DNA of 8,742 nt, taken from positions 1 through 8,742 of the forward strand of contig JAMCTO010000020.1 in assembly GCA_023381095.1 (NCBI GenBank), given 5' to 3'. The notes beneath the pieces are model-generated. The model did not search any database. It worked only from the letters and a program-made list of their open reading frames with translations, and was not told the origin of the DNA. Below are positions 1-6,010 of the stretch, one piece after another. Each line of letters starts with the position of its first letter. Positions within the stretch are counted from its first letter, which is position 1. The stretch is from Bacillota bacterium. GTDB lineage: Bacteria > Bacillota > Sulfobacillia > Sulfobacillales > Sulfobacillaceae. Both the position numbers and the translations under genes were made by a program.

Positions 1-518
1 TGCCCTTTTTGTGGTGCTAAAATCATGATCATTGCTCGACCTTCCACGCGAGGGGGGCGCTCCACAACCGCAACATCCACTACCCTCTCAGCCAACTTTT
101 TTAAGGTTTCTTGCCCTAAGCTGGCATGAACAATTTCTCGACCGCGGAAAATCATGGTGCATTTCACTTTGTCGCCTTCGCTTAAAAAGCGCTGCGCACT
201 ACGCACTTTCACTTCGAAATCGTGGTCCTCAATTGTCGGTCGCATTTTTAGCTCTTTGACACTTACCACTTTCTGTTTCTTTCGCGATTCCCGATCCCGT
301 TTGGCCTGCTCATACTTAAATTTTCCATAGTCCATCAAGCGGCAAACTGGGGGTCTCGCCGTCGGCGAAACTTCAACCAAGTCCACACGGCGTTCTTGAG
401 CCATGGCCAAAGCATCCCGCAATGACACAATGCCCAATTGCTCGCCGTCATCCCCAACCAACCGGACTTCACGAGCGCGGATCTCATCGTTGATCCGAAG
501 ATCTTTGTTGATTGCCAT
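1..518 (-). CDS. infC: Translation initiation factor IF-3 (3' end cut by window edge)
   Basis: IF-3 binds the 30S subunit, keeps it apart from 50S and proofreads the start codon and initiator tRNA. The reading frame gives the N-domain signature RINDEIRAREVRLV, then PPVCRLMDYGKFKYEQ, the linker-flanking VVSVKELKMRPTIEDHDF, and the C-domain GRAMIMILAPQKG. Only a few C-terminal residues are missing at base 1. The ATG at 516-518 is the first possible start, but AGGAGG (520-525) is just 1 base from it. The in-frame ATC at 510-512 lies 7 bases from AGGAGG and gives an N-terminus (x-NKDLRINDEIRARE) that lines up residue for residue with Bacillus IF-3 as I remember it. A rare start codon is typical of infC and allows autoregulation. 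The gene is preceded by its own promoter and an attenuator-like leader. rpmI and rplT are expected to the left, outside the window. Confidence 0.96.
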   Translation of the reverse strand, partial: MAINKDLRINDEIRAREVRLVGDDGEQLGIVSLRDALAMAQERRVDLVEVSPTARPPVCRLMDYGKFKYEQAKRDRESRKKQKVVSVKELKMRPTIEDHDFEVKVRSAQRFLSEGDKVKCTMIFRGREIVHASLGQETLKKLAERVVDVAVVERPPRVEGRAMIMILAPQKG

Positions 519-649
519 CCCTCCTTCAATTCCAAACAAAAGGACGGGCGTTTCCCCGTCCAGATACAGAGCTACTGCCAATATCGACTTACCCTTTCGG
601 CCGCGCCTGGGGGTGAGAAGCAAGTGCTTCTGCTTTGTTCGGTGGTTAT
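519..649 (-). promoter_or_regulatory. infC mRNA leader, candidate L20-type attenuator
   Basis: The leader runs from the predicted transcription start (near 649) to the infC ribosome-binding site. In transcript order it has a perfect 6-bp hairpin (AGAAGC, loop ACTT, GCTTCT; 616-631), a C-rich and GNRA-like stretch (CCGAAAGG), and an intrinsic terminator (534-561) that ends 8 bases before AAGGAGGG. A terminator in front of infC, under a dedicated promoter, is the arrangement known from Bacillus subtilis, where ribosomal protein L20 causes premature termination in the infC-rpmI-rplT leader. I did not derive the L20-binding rRNA mimic here, so the ligand is inferred from gene context only. Confidence 0.55.
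534..561 (-). terminator. Intrinsic terminator inside the infC leader
   Basis: Reading the minus strand, GGACGGG (561-555) pairs perfectly with CCCGTCC (548-542) across a 6-base loop, followed directly by TTTTGTTT (541-534). It sits between the infC promoter and the infC ribosome-binding site, so it would stop infC transcription unless antitermination occurs. It would also stop readthrough from thrS. Confidence 0.7.
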
Positions 650-655
650 GATGTT

Positions 656-685
656 ATTGTACCCAATCTCGTTCACCAACGTCAA
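656..685 (-). promoter_or_regulatory. Sigma-A-type promoter for the infC operon
   Basis: The -35 box TTGACG (680-685) and the -10 box TACAAT (656-661) are separated by 18 bases, 5 of 6 matches each. It lies just after the thrS stop codon. A small dyad (CAACG, 5 bases, CGTTG; 677-691) overlaps the -35 box. The predicted start of transcription is near 649. Confidence 0.7.
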
Positions 686-701
686 CCGTTGTTTCCCACT
701 T

Positions 702-2600
702 CTAGGATAGCGGCATCTCTGCCTCTTCAATCAGTTGGTACAAATAGTCTGGCCAAGGCTTGGCCCCTAGATCCCCTTGTTCCCGGGTTCTTAACGACAC
801 CGTATGGTTTTCTTGGTCCCGGCCACCCACGATGAGCATGCGGGGAACCTTTTCCATCTGGGCTTCACGAATCTTGTACCCCATTTTTTGATTTCTGGCA
901 TCAACATCAGCACGAATGCCATGGCGGTGCAATTTGCGACGAATTTCTTCCGCATACGTCACCTGTTGTTCCGTAATCGGAATCACGCGGGCCTGTATCG
1001 GTGCTAGCCACAACGGGAACGCCCCAGCATAATGCTCGACTAATATGCCAATGAAACGTTCCACTGAACCTAAGATGGCACGATGAATCATTACCGGTCG
1101 CCGCCAATGCCCCTCATCGTCCACGTAGTGGAGATCCAATTTCTCTGGCAGTTGAAAATCCAATTGGATGGTAGCCAATTGCCAACGCCGTCCAAGAGAG
1201 TCAATAGCGGAAATATCAAGTTTAGGCCCATAAAAGGCGCCGTCTTTGGGATTAATTTGGTATTTTAACCCCCGGTCTCTCAACACCCGTTCCAATTCCT
1301 GCTCCGCTTGGTTCCATAATGCCAGGTCTCCCATGTAGTCATCCGGTCGTGTAGAAAACACAACCTCATACGGCAATCCGAATGCTCGGTATACGACATC
1401 CATTAAATCCAAGACACCAAACATTTCTTGATGGATTTGATCTTCGCGCACAAATAAGTGGGCGTCATCTTGATGGAATCCCCGTACGCGCAACAATCCG
1501 TGCAAAGTTCCCGACCGTTCGAACCGCGACAGTGGGCCGTATTCGGCTAACCGGATTGGCAAATCACGGTAGGACCGGATATTCCCTTTAAAAAGCAACG
1601 CGTGTCCCGGACAATTCATGGGCTTTGCCCCCAACACTTCATCGTCGCGTTCTATTAAGAACATGTTGTCACGATAATGATCCCAGTGTCCTGATCGCTG
1701 CCATAATGCGGCACGATAAATCCATGGTGTCGACACCTCTTGATAACCTCGTTCTTCTTGCAGCCGCCGCGAAAACTCCTCGAGCGTGCGATATAACTGA
1801 TACCCTTTGGGGTGCCAAAAGGTAAATCCTGGCGCCTCCTCTTTAAAACTAAACAAATCGAGTTGAGGTCCTAATTTGCGGTGATCCCGAAGTTTTGCCT
1901 CCTCCAATCGTGCCAGATGCTCTTCCAACGCCTCCTGGGTGGGAAAAGATGTTCCGTAGATACGTGTCATCATCGGATTTTGTTCTTCACCACGCCAATA
2001 GGCTCCCGAAACATTAGTCAGCTTCACCGCTCCGATGTACCCAGTTTGGGGAAGGTGAGGACCGGTACAGAGGTCTACAAATTCTCCTTGACGGTAGGCG
2101 GAAATGGTCGTGTCATCGGTAATCCGCTCGACGATCTGTAATTTGAATTCCTCGGCTCGCTCGGAAAAAATACGCACTGCTTCTTCACGCGATAATTCCA
2201 ATCGTTCAATCGGCAAGTTCTCACTGACAATCCGTCGCATTTCGGCCTCAATACGTGCCAAGTCGGGCTCGGTAAGGGGCACAGGGAGCCAAATATCATA
2301 GTAAAATCCATCTTCCAGTGCCGGGCCGGTGCCTAATTTGGCATTTGGCCACAATCGCTTCACCGCCTGGGCCAACAAATGGGCGCTCGAGTGGCGAAAC
2401 ACCTGACGGCCACCGGAGTCATCAAAGGTCAGCCACTGCAACGTGCCCCCTTTTAGTAGCGGCTTCTTTAAATCCAGAACCTGTCCATCCAACCAAGCGG
2501 CCAAGGCTTCGGGATCTCTTTCCGGTAAATCGAACGGCCGCACCCCTGATGGTAGTTGATGTACTTCTCCTTCAATCTCTAATTGAATTTCCGGCTCCAT
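702..2600 (-). CDS. thrS: Threonyl-tRNA synthetase
   Basis: A class II aminoacyl-tRNA synthetase that charges tRNA-Thr and removes mischarged serine. The protein has 632 residues, close to the usual 640. Residues 1-60 form a TGS-like N-terminus. The editing site shows H70/H74 (HSSAH) and C178/H182 (CTGPH). The catalytic core has the zinc ligands C330 (MNCPGH), H381 (QDDAH) and H506 (IHRAILGS), motif 2 around 359-375, and motif 3 ERFIGIL at 514-520. The anticodon-binding domain begins near 531 (WLAPIQ). The start chosen is ATG 2600, behind TGGAGG with 8-base spacing. The open frame continues upstream to 2693, but that part is the T-box leader. Small deviations: motif 2 reads RFERSG where E. 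coli has RNEPSG, and GFHQDD replaces GFTQDD. No terminator follows the stop codon. The infC promoter comes next. Confidence 0.98.
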   Translation of the reverse strand: MEPEIQLEIEGEVHQLPSGVRPFDLPERDPEALAAWLDGQVLDLKKPLLKGGTLQWLTFDDSGGRQVFRHSSAHLLAQAVKRLWPNAKLGTGPALEDGFYYDIWLPVPLTEPDLARIEAEMRRIVSENLPIERLELSREEAVRIFSERAEEFKLQIVERITDDTTISAYRQGEFVDLCTGPHLPQTGYIGAVKLTNVSGAYWRGEEQNPMMTRIYGTSFPTQEALEEHLARLEEAKLRDHRKLGPQLDLFSFKEEAPGFTFWHPKGYQLYRTLEEFSRRLQEERGYQEVSTPWIYRAALWQRSGHWDHYRDNMFLIERDDEVLGAKPMNCPGHALLFKGNIRSYRDLPIRLAEYGPLSRFERSGTLHGLLRVRGFHQDDAHLFVREDQIHQEMFGVLDLMDVVYRAFGLPYEVVFSTRPDDYMGDLALWNQAEQELERVLRDRGLKYQINPKDGAFYGPKLDISAIDSLGRRWQLATIQLDFQLPEKLDLHYVDDEGHWRRPVMIHRAILGSVERFIGILVEHYAGAFPLWLAPIQARVIPITEQQVTYAEEIRRKLHRHGIRADVDARNQKMGYKIREAQMEKVPRMLIVGGRDQENHTVSLRTREQGDLGAKPWPDYLYQLIEEAEMPLS

Positions 2601-2623
2601 TGTCAGACCTCCACATCGCAAAT

Positions 2624-2645
2624 AAAAAAAAGCCCCATACTGGGG
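2624..2645 (-). terminator. T-box terminator upstream of thrS
   Basis: On the minus strand CCCCA (2645-2641), loop GTA, TGGGG (2637-2633), then C and eight T residues (2631-2624). The stem is short (5 bp) but GC-rich with a long T run. Its 5' arm overlaps the strand used by the antiterminator, as expected for a transcriptional T-box. Confidence 0.8.
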
Positions 2646-2869
2646 ACGGAAAAAATCATCCGCGGTTCCACCGCCATTGGTCGCAAGACCCATCTTATCG
2701 AGCGATATCGGGCATTAGCCGCTGCCTTTCCCGGAATTTCCGGCTCGGCAGATTCTCCAAGGTGGTTGGTCCCCACGTAACCTAGGCCGATTTCAGCTTA
2801 CCCGACCCTCTCTGCAGGAATGTGAGATACCTGGCCTTCTCATCGAGTACCTCTATATGATTACTTAGC
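2624..2869 (-). promoter_or_regulatory. Threonine T-box riboswitch leader of thrS
   Basis: T-box RNAs read the charging state of a tRNA and let transcription continue when uncharged tRNA is bound. The T-box core GGTGGAACCGCGG is seen at 2671-2659. The bulge TGGA should pair with a tRNA 3' end UCCA, which predicts U73 on this tRNA-Thr. The AG-bulge sequence AGAGAG is at 2813-2808. The helix TCTCAC/GTGGGG flanks a loop holding three ACC triplets (2770-2761), any of which could be the threonine specifier. The antiterminator can form GCGG (2663-2660) with CCGT (2649-2646), continued weakly by CCCC, and that strand is also the 5' arm of the terminator. The expected switch logic is therefore present. 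Confidence 0.93.
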
Positions 2870-2875
2870 CAATTT

Positions 2876-2905
2876 ATTTTATCTCTTGGTCACACTTTGT
2901 GTCAA
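2876..2905 (-). promoter_or_regulatory. Promoter of the thrS T-box transcript, overlapping the end of ytxC
   Basis: The -35 box TTGACA (2900-2905) is a perfect match. The -10 box TAAAAT (2876-2881) matches 5 of 6, and the spacer is 18 bases. The -35 lies inside ytxC coding sequence and the ytxC stop TAA (2881-2879) forms part of the -10 box. Predicted transcription starts near 2869, giving a leader of about 270 bases before the thrS ATG. Confidence 0.75.
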
Positions 2906-3715
2906 ATCCCGACGTCCGCATCTCCGGCATCCTGGGCATCGAACCACACGATCCTCAAACACTCCATCAATCGTTTGCAGTACATGGTCGGCAGGCTTGT
3001 TTAAGTGCAGTACAATTTGCCTTGGAGCAATGGTAATCAATGCGCTGACCAGAAGATCCTCGGGAGAATCCTCTTCGTCAGGCAGACCCGACGCTAATTC
3101 GGCTAGAATATCTTTACCCACCGGCTGGCCCAACGTATCTTCCAAGAAAAATTGATGCCGTTGCCAATATACATGAATGATATTCATTTTAGGTTCATTC
3201 AGATTAACAAAGTGCCTAAGCAACCGCACAAATTCCCGATATTCTTTCTCCATTAGCCATTGATCAATAGCCCGGTCTACTTCCTCTTCAAATTCGTGGG
3301 AGATCTCCGGAATCAGGAAACGTTTGACTCCTTCCAACACCACGGTGTCATTGGTTGCTAAAAATTGCGCCAAAATATTCTTCATTAGATGAAAGCGCCC
3401 TTGATTATGCGCCGAATCGGCAAAAAGTAATTGCGTCGCGGCGTATACAATAGAATGGACTTCATCAGCGGCAAAATACCGATAGCGTCGCAACAAAATG
3501 GTGCGAATCCAATCGGATGCGGTGTTGAGGAGATATCCGGTAATAGCGGTGGACAAAGAATCCAGTGATTGATCCCGGGCCCCATCTTGCCACAACTGAT
3601 ATTCGACTTGGGAGCCGACGATCGTTTCTTGCCATTGACCTGAAACTTCCCGTGCTAAGGTTTCTCCCAGTTGCGGCACTGACTCCAAATTGGCTACGAT
3701 GCACCACTCTGGCAT
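2879..3715 (-). CDS. ytxC: YtxC-family putative sporulation protein
   Basis: A 278-residue protein close to the usual length of the YtxC family (about 280). Function is not established; it is linked to sporulation by distribution and gene name. The recognisable core is EGVKRFLIPE (128-137) followed by EKEYREFVRLLRHFVN (156-171) and NEPK (173-176). The C-terminus carries three cysteines, RCPGCRRC (259-266), which could bind a metal. No signal peptide or membrane segment is visible. ATG 3715 is preferred because AAAGGTGG lies 8 bases upstream. The longer starts at 3754 and 3745 lack a ribosome-binding site, and 3754 would lie at or before the predicted transcription start. ytxC immediately before thrS is also the Bacillus subtilis order, which supports the assignment. 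Confidence 0.88.
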   Translation of the reverse strand: MPEWCIVANLESVPQLGETLAREVSGQWQETIVGSQVEYQLWQDGARDQSLDSLSTAITGYLLNTASDWIRTILLRRYRYFAADEVHSIVYAATQLLFADSAHNQGRFHLMKNILAQFLATNDTVVLEGVKRFLIPEISHEFEEEVDRAIDQWLMEKEYREFVRLLRHFVNLNEPKMNIIHVYWQRHQFFLEDTLGQPVGKDILAELASGLPDEEDSPEDLLVSALITIAPRQIVLHLNKPADHVLQTIDGVFEDRVVRCPGCRRCGRRDLTQSVTKR

Positions 3716-3754
3716 GATAACCACCACCTTTGTTGGTAATTTCATCCACACCAT

Positions 3755-3782
3755 AGTATATGCATTCGCTCAAAAGCTATTC
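3755..3782 (-). promoter_or_regulatory. Candidate sigma-E-type sporulation promoter for ytxC
   Basis: The -10-like CATATACT (3762-3755) differs at one defined position from the sigma-E consensus CATACANT. The -35-like GAATAGC (3782-3776) carries the ATA core. The spacer is 13 bases. The predicted start near 3748 leaves a leader of about 33 bases before ATG 3715. No sigma-A boxes of comparable quality are seen here. The match is by eye only. Confidence 0.45.
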
Positions 3783-3949
3783 GGACAGTCCATGAAAAGT
3801 TTGAGAGGGAGGCTGCCTATGATCCGGCATCTCCCTCCCAAGGTCATTTGCTGTCTATCACCCACTGCCGGAGTTCCTGCTTTATAAGCCTCAAAACTTT
3901 GCGAGACTTGTTCCTCACCAAAAGCATAAATCGGTTTTAATTCATCCAT
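3770..3949 (-). CDS. Doubtful small ORF, 59 codons, unknown
   Basis: An open frame from ATG 3949 to TGA 3770 lies between the tRNA operon terminator and ytxC. It encodes a product beginning MDELKPIYAFGEEQVSQSFE and ending DCPNSF. I do not recognise it. The first 30 residues look plausibly protein-like and the last 20 do not. There is no Shine-Dalgarno at a useful distance (AAAGGA lies about 21 bases before the ATG), an in-frame TAA lies just upstream, and the frame runs through a hairpin and into the ytxC promoter. It may be a short gene, a decayed remnant or chance. Confidence 0.25.
   Translation of the reverse strand: MDELKPIYAFGEEQVSQSFEAYKAGTPAVGDRQQMTLGGRCRIIGSLPLKLFMDCPNSF
3805..3837 (-). 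repeat. Inverted repeat or hairpin upstream of ytxC
   Basis: GAGGGAG (3805-3811) and CTCCCTC (3831-3837) are perfect 7-bp arms, with a second GCC/GGC pairing inside. On the minus strand the hairpin is followed by TCAAACTTTTC, a poor T-tract, so it could be a weak terminator before the ytxC promoter. No T-tract follows on the plus strand. Its function is unknown. Confidence 0.4.
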
Positions 3950-4017
3950 TCGGTTAGTCTCTTAAGCGGAATCCTTTGGGTTGAAGCTGAGTACGTGGCC
4001 AATGAGGCGATAAATAC

Positions 4018-4040
4018 AAAAAATCCGCAATTGCCTGCGG
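4018..4040 (-). terminator. Intrinsic terminator of the tRNA operon
   Basis: On the minus strand CCGCA (4040-4036) pairs with TGCGG (4029-4025) over a 6-base loop, followed by A and six T residues (4023-4018). It begins 12 bases after the CCA end of tRNA-Val. Confidence 0.8.
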
Positions 4041-4052
4041 GATTCAAAATTT

Positions 4053-4130
4053 TGGTGGGCGGTAGAGGACTCGAACCTCTGAACCTCTCGCATGTCAAGC
4101 GAGCGCTCTAACCAACTGAGCTAACCACCC
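4053..4130 (-). tRNA. tRNA-Val (anticodon GAC)
   Basis: A full cloverleaf with encoded CCA, 78 bases. The acceptor stem is GGGTGGT/ACCGCCC with one G-U pair. The anticodon arm CTCGC-TTGACAT-GCGAG gives GAC, which reads GUC and GUU. The T arm is AGAGG-TTCGAGT-CCTCT and the discriminator is A. The variable region AGGTTC has 6 bases, one more than the common 5. This is the last tRNA before the terminator. Confidence 0.96.
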
Positions 4131-4145
4131 ATATTAATATCTTAG

Positions 4146-4221
<76 letters not shown>

Positions 4222-4235
4222 CAAATTGAAAAAAA

Positions 4236-4310
4236 TGGAGCGGAAGACGGGACTTGAACCCGCGACCCTCGCCTTGGCAAGGCGATGCTCTACCGCTGAG
4301 CTACTTCCGC
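4236..4310 (-). tRNA. tRNA-Gly (anticodon GCC)
   Basis: A full cloverleaf with encoded CCA, 75 bases. The acceptor stem is GCGGAAG/CTTCCGC. The anticodon arm TCGCC-TTGCCAA-GGCGA gives GCC, and the discriminator is U. It is the first gene of the tRNA operon. Its 5' end lies about 7 bases after the predicted transcription start, so the 5' leader is very short. Confidence 0.97.
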
Positions 4311-4314
4311 AATC

Positions 4315-4337
4315 TGCCTTGCCATTATAGCAAGGCA
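4315..4337. repeat. Perfect inverted repeat around the tRNA promoter -10 box
   Basis: TGCCTTGC and GCAAGGCA are exact reverse complements separated by 7 bases that contain the TATAAT. The promoter transcript would start inside the downstream arm, so its own RNA cannot form the hairpin. RNA reading through from the fabI operon could. The arms share GCCTTGC with the anticodon arm of the adjacent tRNA-Gly. Confidence 0.75.
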
Positions 4338-4352
4338 CGTAATAGAAATCAA
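4324..4352 (-). promoter_or_regulatory. Strong sigma-A promoter of the tRNA operon
   Basis: The -35 box TTGATT (4347-4352) is followed by a 17-base spacer and a perfect TATAAT (4324-4329). The predicted start is near 4317. The -10 box lies in the loop of an inverted repeat (4315-4337). The promoter begins 18 bases after the stop codon of the dehydrogenase gene, with no terminator between. Confidence 0.85.
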
Positions 4353-4370
4353 GGGTCGGTTTTGCGTCCG

Positions 4371-5216
4371 CTAATAACGGTAAAAACCTCGACCAGTCTT
4401 CTTGCCGAGATGTCCCGCACGCACCAAACGACGTAACACTAGGGGAGCCGCAAACCTATCATCGTGAAACTCGTCGAACATATAATCCATAACATTTAAA
4501 TCAATATCCAATCCGGTAAAGTCTGCTAATGTCAAAGGCCCCATAGGATGGTTCAAACCTAATCTAACGCCTTTGTCAATATCTTCCGCAGACGCCACAC
4601 CTTCTTCCAACATCCGCATCGCCTCGATAAAGAGCGGCATCAGGACACGGTTCACTACGAACCCCGGCGTATCTTTTTGCACCACGATGGTTTCTTTCCC
4701 CAACGCTTGGGCCAACTCTTGGGCTTGTCCAATAGCCGCGTCAGAAGTTTCCTCTCCACGCACAATTTCCACCAATTTCATTACTGGTGCCGGATTAAAA
4801 AAGTGCATGCCTAATACCTGTTGTGGACGCCGGGTAGCCTTGGCAATTTCGGTAATAGAAAGTGAAGAGGTATTAGTGGCTAAAAGCGCAGACTCCGGAA
4901 GCACCTCATCAAGCTGTCTAAATACTTCTTCTTTGACGTCAATCACCTCAACTACAGCTTCAATTACCGCCTCTACATTTGAAAACTGATCCCAGCCATT
5001 AGCCTGTACTAACCGCTTCAATACTGCGTCAGCTTGATCCGTACTGATCTTTCCGGAAGCCACGGATTTTTGCAACCGACTCGCTGCGGTTTGGTGTGCC
5101 TTCACTACCGCTTGCGACATCGCGTCATACTGCACCACTTCGAATCCTTGCAGGGCCGCCAGATAGGCAATGCCACTGCCCATTGTACCCGCACCAATGA
5201 CTCCAATTCGACGCAT
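4371..5216 (-). CDS. hbd: 3-hydroxyacyl-CoA (3-hydroxybutyryl-CoA) dehydrogenase
   Basis: It interconverts (S)-3-hydroxyacyl-CoA and 3-oxoacyl-CoA with NAD(H), in fatty-acid oxidation or butyrate/PHB-type pathways, in the cytosol. The protein has 281 residues, the standard size of stand-alone bacterial enzymes. The N-terminal Rossmann motif is VIGAGTMGSG (6-15), with D31 after the second strand suggesting NAD preference. The catalytic region shows NTSSLS (115-120), H138 in MHFFNPAP and E150 in KLVEIV. The C-terminal dimer domain holds PGFVVNR (184-190), NHPMGPLTLADF (222-233) and the terminal GKKTGRGFYRY. ATG 5216 is chosen: AGGAGG lies 9 bases upstream, inside the last codons of fabI, and the glycine-rich loop starts at the right distance. 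The fabI stop is 5 bases upstream, so coupled translation is likely. Acyl chain-length preference cannot be read from the sequence. Confidence 0.94.
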   Translation of the reverse strand: MRRIGVIGAGTMGSGIAYLAALQGFEVVQYDAMSQAVVKAHQTAASRLQKSVASGKISTDQADAVLKRLVQANGWDQFSNVEAVIEAVVEVIDVKEEVFRQLDEVLPESALLATNTSSLSITEIAKATRRPQQVLGMHFFNPAPVMKLVEIVRGEETSDAAIGQAQELAQALGKETIVVQKDTPGFVVNRVLMPLFIEAMRMLEEGVASAEDIDKGVRLGLNHPMGPLTLADFTGLDIDLNVMDYMFDEFHDDRFAAPLVLRRLVRAGHLGKKTGRGFYRY

Positions 5217-5221
5217 AAGTC

Positions 5222-6010
5222 CTAACCTCCTAGAAATCCCATCATATGTAGTCCACTGTCCACGTAAAGTATGTGCCCGGTAATTCTTTTGGCCCACTCG
5301 GAAGCCAGAAAAACTGCCGCATTGCCTACATCTTCCGTGGTAATATTTTCCCCAATGGGAGATTTGTCTGCAACGTCATGCAGTGCTGCAGAAATTCCTC
5401 GAACTCCAGAAGCAGCCAGAGTCTTGACCGGACCGGCGGAAATGGCATTAACGCGAATGTGCTGCCTTCCCAGATCATATGCTAAATAACGCACTGAGGA
5501 CTCCAAGGCCGCTTTGGCGACTCCCATCACATTATAATTGGGCATAACCCGTACCGAGCCCTGGTAAGTTAGTGTCATTATACTACCTGAACCAGCTTTC
5601 TCCATTAGCGGCAGAACGCCCCGGGTAAGCGCCGTCAATGAGTAGGCACTCACATTTTGCGCCGTCATATAGCCATCTCGAGTGGTGTCTACAAACCTCC
5701 CCTCCAAATCCTCACGGTTGGCAAAAGCCATTGAATGCACCAGCGTATGGATACCACTGGGATACGCTGCACTGAGAGAAGCGATAAATTGGTCCACACT
5801 GCCCTCTTCAGCAACATCCAATGAAAGAACCAGAGGTTCTTGCGACAGTTCAGGTAATAGCTTGTCTAAATTATCTTTGAGACGCGCATTTTGATATGTT
5901 AAAACCAACTCCGCGCCTTCTCGGTCAAAAGCTTTAGCGATCCCCCACGCCATACTGCGCTTATTGGCAATTCCGGTGACAACCGCTCGCGTTCCCGACA
6001 ACAGTCCCAT
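5222..6010 (-). CDS. fabI: Enoyl-[acyl-carrier-protein] reductase (FabI type)
   Basis: It reduces trans-2-enoyl-ACP in the last step of each type II fatty-acid elongation cycle, using NAD(P)H. It has 262 residues, typical for FabI. The family's altered cofactor loop is seen as GIANKRSMAWGIA (13-25). The catalytic residues are Y149 (TYQG), Y159 and K166 (the Y-x6-K in YNVMGVAK). SAGPVKTLA (191-199) is the substrate-loop region. A95 in HSMAFAN, where E. coli has the triclosan-contact glycine, is the form found in Bacillus and Staphylococcus FabI. The start is set by GGAGG 8 bases before ATG 6010. The 59-base gap to the upstream 3D-domain gene holds only a weak possible promoter (TATGAT at 6041-6046, poor -35). 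I saw no FapR-type operator. Confidence 0.97.
   Translation of the reverse strand: MGLLSGTRAVVTGIANKRSMAWGIAKAFDREGAELVLTYQNARLKDNLDKLLPELSQEPLVLSLDVAEEGSVDQFIASLSAAYPSGIHTLVHSMAFANREDLEGRFVDTTRDGYMTAQNVSAYSLTALTRGVLPLMEKAGSGSIMTLTYQGSVRVMPNYNVMGVAKAALESSVRYLAYDLGRQHIRVNAISAGPVKTLAASGVRGISAALHDVADKSPIGENITTEDVGNAAVFLASEWAKRITGHILYVDSGLHMMGFLGG

Noticed and set aside
2601..2693. N-terminal extension of ThrRS upstream of ATG 2600
   Set aside because: This segment is the T-box core and its terminator; ATG 2600 has the ribosome-binding site and the normal ThrRS N-terminus.
2318..2785. 155-codon plus-strand ORF
   Set aside because: It is antisense to thrS and its T-box, has low-complexity arginine/proline-rich composition and no recognisable domain.
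3847..3930. 27-codon ORF (MLLVRNKSRKVLRLIKQELR...) on the minus strand in the ytxC upstream gap
   Set aside because: It has no ribosome-binding site and overlaps the 59-codon frame; too short to support.
5217..5297. Longer start for the dehydrogenase at 5297
   Set aside because: It would overlap the end of fabI and add residues before the glycine-rich NAD loop; ATG 5216 has a good AGGAGG.
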